Below are positions 32,059 to 32,630 of a stretch of 32,630 bases of DNA, piece after piece. Where the stretch lies: contig JAUWIB010000058.1 in NCBI GenBank assembly GCA_030605565.1, positions 1-32,630 on the forward strand, read 5' to 3'. Position 1 is the stretch's first letter. The number at the start of each line of letters is the position of its first letter. The stretch is from a bacterium. GTDB lineage: Bacteria; Zixibacteria; MSB-5A5; GN15; FEB-12. Made by a program: the position numbers and the translations under genes. Below the pieces are notes generated by a model. It was not told the origin of the DNA and did not search any database. It worked only from the letters and a program-made list of their open reading frames with translations.

Positions 32059-32115
32059 GCACAATACTACTCAAAGTCTAATGAGTCTGGCAGGTCGAAA
32101 CCCCTGGTCCGAAGA

Positions 32116-32139
32116 GTCGTCCTGAGCGCAGTCGAAGGG
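32116..32139. repeat. GTCGTCCTGAGCGCAGTCGA-type interspersed motif
   Basis: GTCGTCCTGAGCGCAGTCGA followed by AGGG. From memory, very similar strings recur in intergenic DNA of many bacterial phyla; I cannot confirm that here. One copy in this window. Confidence 0.4.
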
Positions 32140-32174
32140 CGGATTCCGACATCCGTGGCAGATCAGTCTTGTAG

Positions 32175-32196
32175 GTCAGGTTCCTTGGAACCTGAC
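32175..32196. repeat. Perfect 10-bp palindromic hairpin
   Basis: GTCAGGTTCC and GGAACCTGAC with a 2-nt loop. It sits in the hairpin-rich stretch before the insertion sequence. Confidence 0.6.
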
Positions 32197-32339
32197 AGGC
32201 AAGCCTGCTTTTCGCGCTTCGCGCGCGTCAGGAGCACGCTTCGACTCCCAGGCTGTGTCGCAATAGGTTTTTTAGTTGAGTATGGATTACATAGTCGATA
32301 TGTTGTGGTTCAATCAAGATAGGTAGTGAGGATATTGAA

Positions 32340-32630
32340 ATGGCATATCGATTTGGCAAACGTCATGAGCAGTCTCTTTTGCCGGCGAGCATCGAGGATT
32401 ATGTGTCAGCCGATGCGCCTGTTCGGGCGTATGACGCTTTTGTGGAGGCGCTTGATTTCGGTGAGTTGGGTATCGAGTTGGACAGTTGCAAGGTGGGCAA
32501 TTCATCGTACGATCCGAGGGCGATGCTGAAGTTGTTGGTTTATGGTTATTCCTACGGTATTCGCAGCAGCCGCAAGCTCGAGCGAGCGACGCATTACAAT
32601 CTGAGTTTTATGTGGTTGACGGGTGGTCTC
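32340..32630 (+). CDS. IS1182-family transposase, N-terminal part
   Basis: 97 residues are visible before the window ends. ATG at 32340 with GTGAGGAT upstream. The opening MAYRFGKRHEQSLLPASIED and the block DPRAMLKLLVYGYSYGIRSS, then RKLERATHYNLSFMWL, is the N-terminal (InsH/DUF772-type) domain of IS1182-like DDE transposases. The catalytic domain lies beyond the edge, so activity cannot be judged. Oriented away from the signalling cluster. It is the only mobile-element gene in the window. Confidence 0.88.
   Translation, partial: MAYRFGKRHEQSLLPASIEDYVSADAPVRAYDAFVEALDFGELGIELDSCKVGNSSYDPRAMLKLLVYGYSYGIRSSRKLERATHYNLSFMWLTGGL

Larger units (their letters stand above)
31785..32339. other. Gene-free stretch with promoter, hairpins and insertion-sequence flank
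   Basis: About 555 bp between the large kinase gene and the transposase. It contains the sigma-28-like promoter, a hairpin pair, a GAGCGCAGTCGAAGG-type motif, a perfect 10-bp palindrome and a small CGCGC/GCGCG hairpin (32213-32225). No protein-like frame is convincing. The left end of the insertion sequence must lie in roughly 32230-32339, but I cannot fix its terminal repeat without the right end. Confidence 0.6.

Overview
This is bacterial chromosome with an FCB-like gene style. A PorV/PorQ-type outer-membrane barrel with TPRs, a Gram-negative envelope, a flagellar gene set, and abundant HDOD, HD-GYP and PAS signalling proteins suggest a poorly characterised phylum; Zixibacteria-like is my guess, from style only. 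Almost everything is on the minus strand, so the map reads right to left.

Left half (1-13963, minus): a housekeeping block. A tRNA-Val(GAC) with a consensus sigma-70 promoter comes first, then thrS, infC, rpmI, rplT, pheS, pheT, a ZapB-like gene, zapA, rny (RNase Y), a YmdB-type phosphodiesterase gene and folD. After a likely new promoter come an outer-membrane barrel/TPR protein and a truncated RsbW-like ATPase with a membrane sensor region. infC appears to start at a rare AUA codon. The rny-ymdB gap holds two strong stem-loops.

Middle (14136-21392, minus): a late flagellar block of fliC, fliD, fliS, flgN, flgM and an HDOD gene. fliC has a near-consensus sigma-28 (FliA) promoter and a leader hairpin that presents GGA in its loop.

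Right (22142-31912): a signalling cluster of about 9.7 kb. On the minus strand it runs PhnD-like sensor histidine kinase, PAS histidine kinase, REC-PAS, REC, REC-HD-GYP, REC, a 57-residue protein and HDOD; a further REC gene is encoded convergently on the plus strand. All five receivers carry KPW after the conserved Lys. A good sigma-28-like promoter lies upstream of the first kinase, so the cluster may belong to the FlgM/FliA regulon and link an extracytoplasmic ligand to cyclic-di-GMP turnover and motility. This is the most interesting system in the window.

The two long gene-free stretches (21149-22141 and 31785-32339) flank the signalling cluster. Each carries an inverted pair of one 20-bp hairpin family (BIME-like), and one also has a 26-bp direct repeat. 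An IS1182-type transposase gene runs off the right edge.
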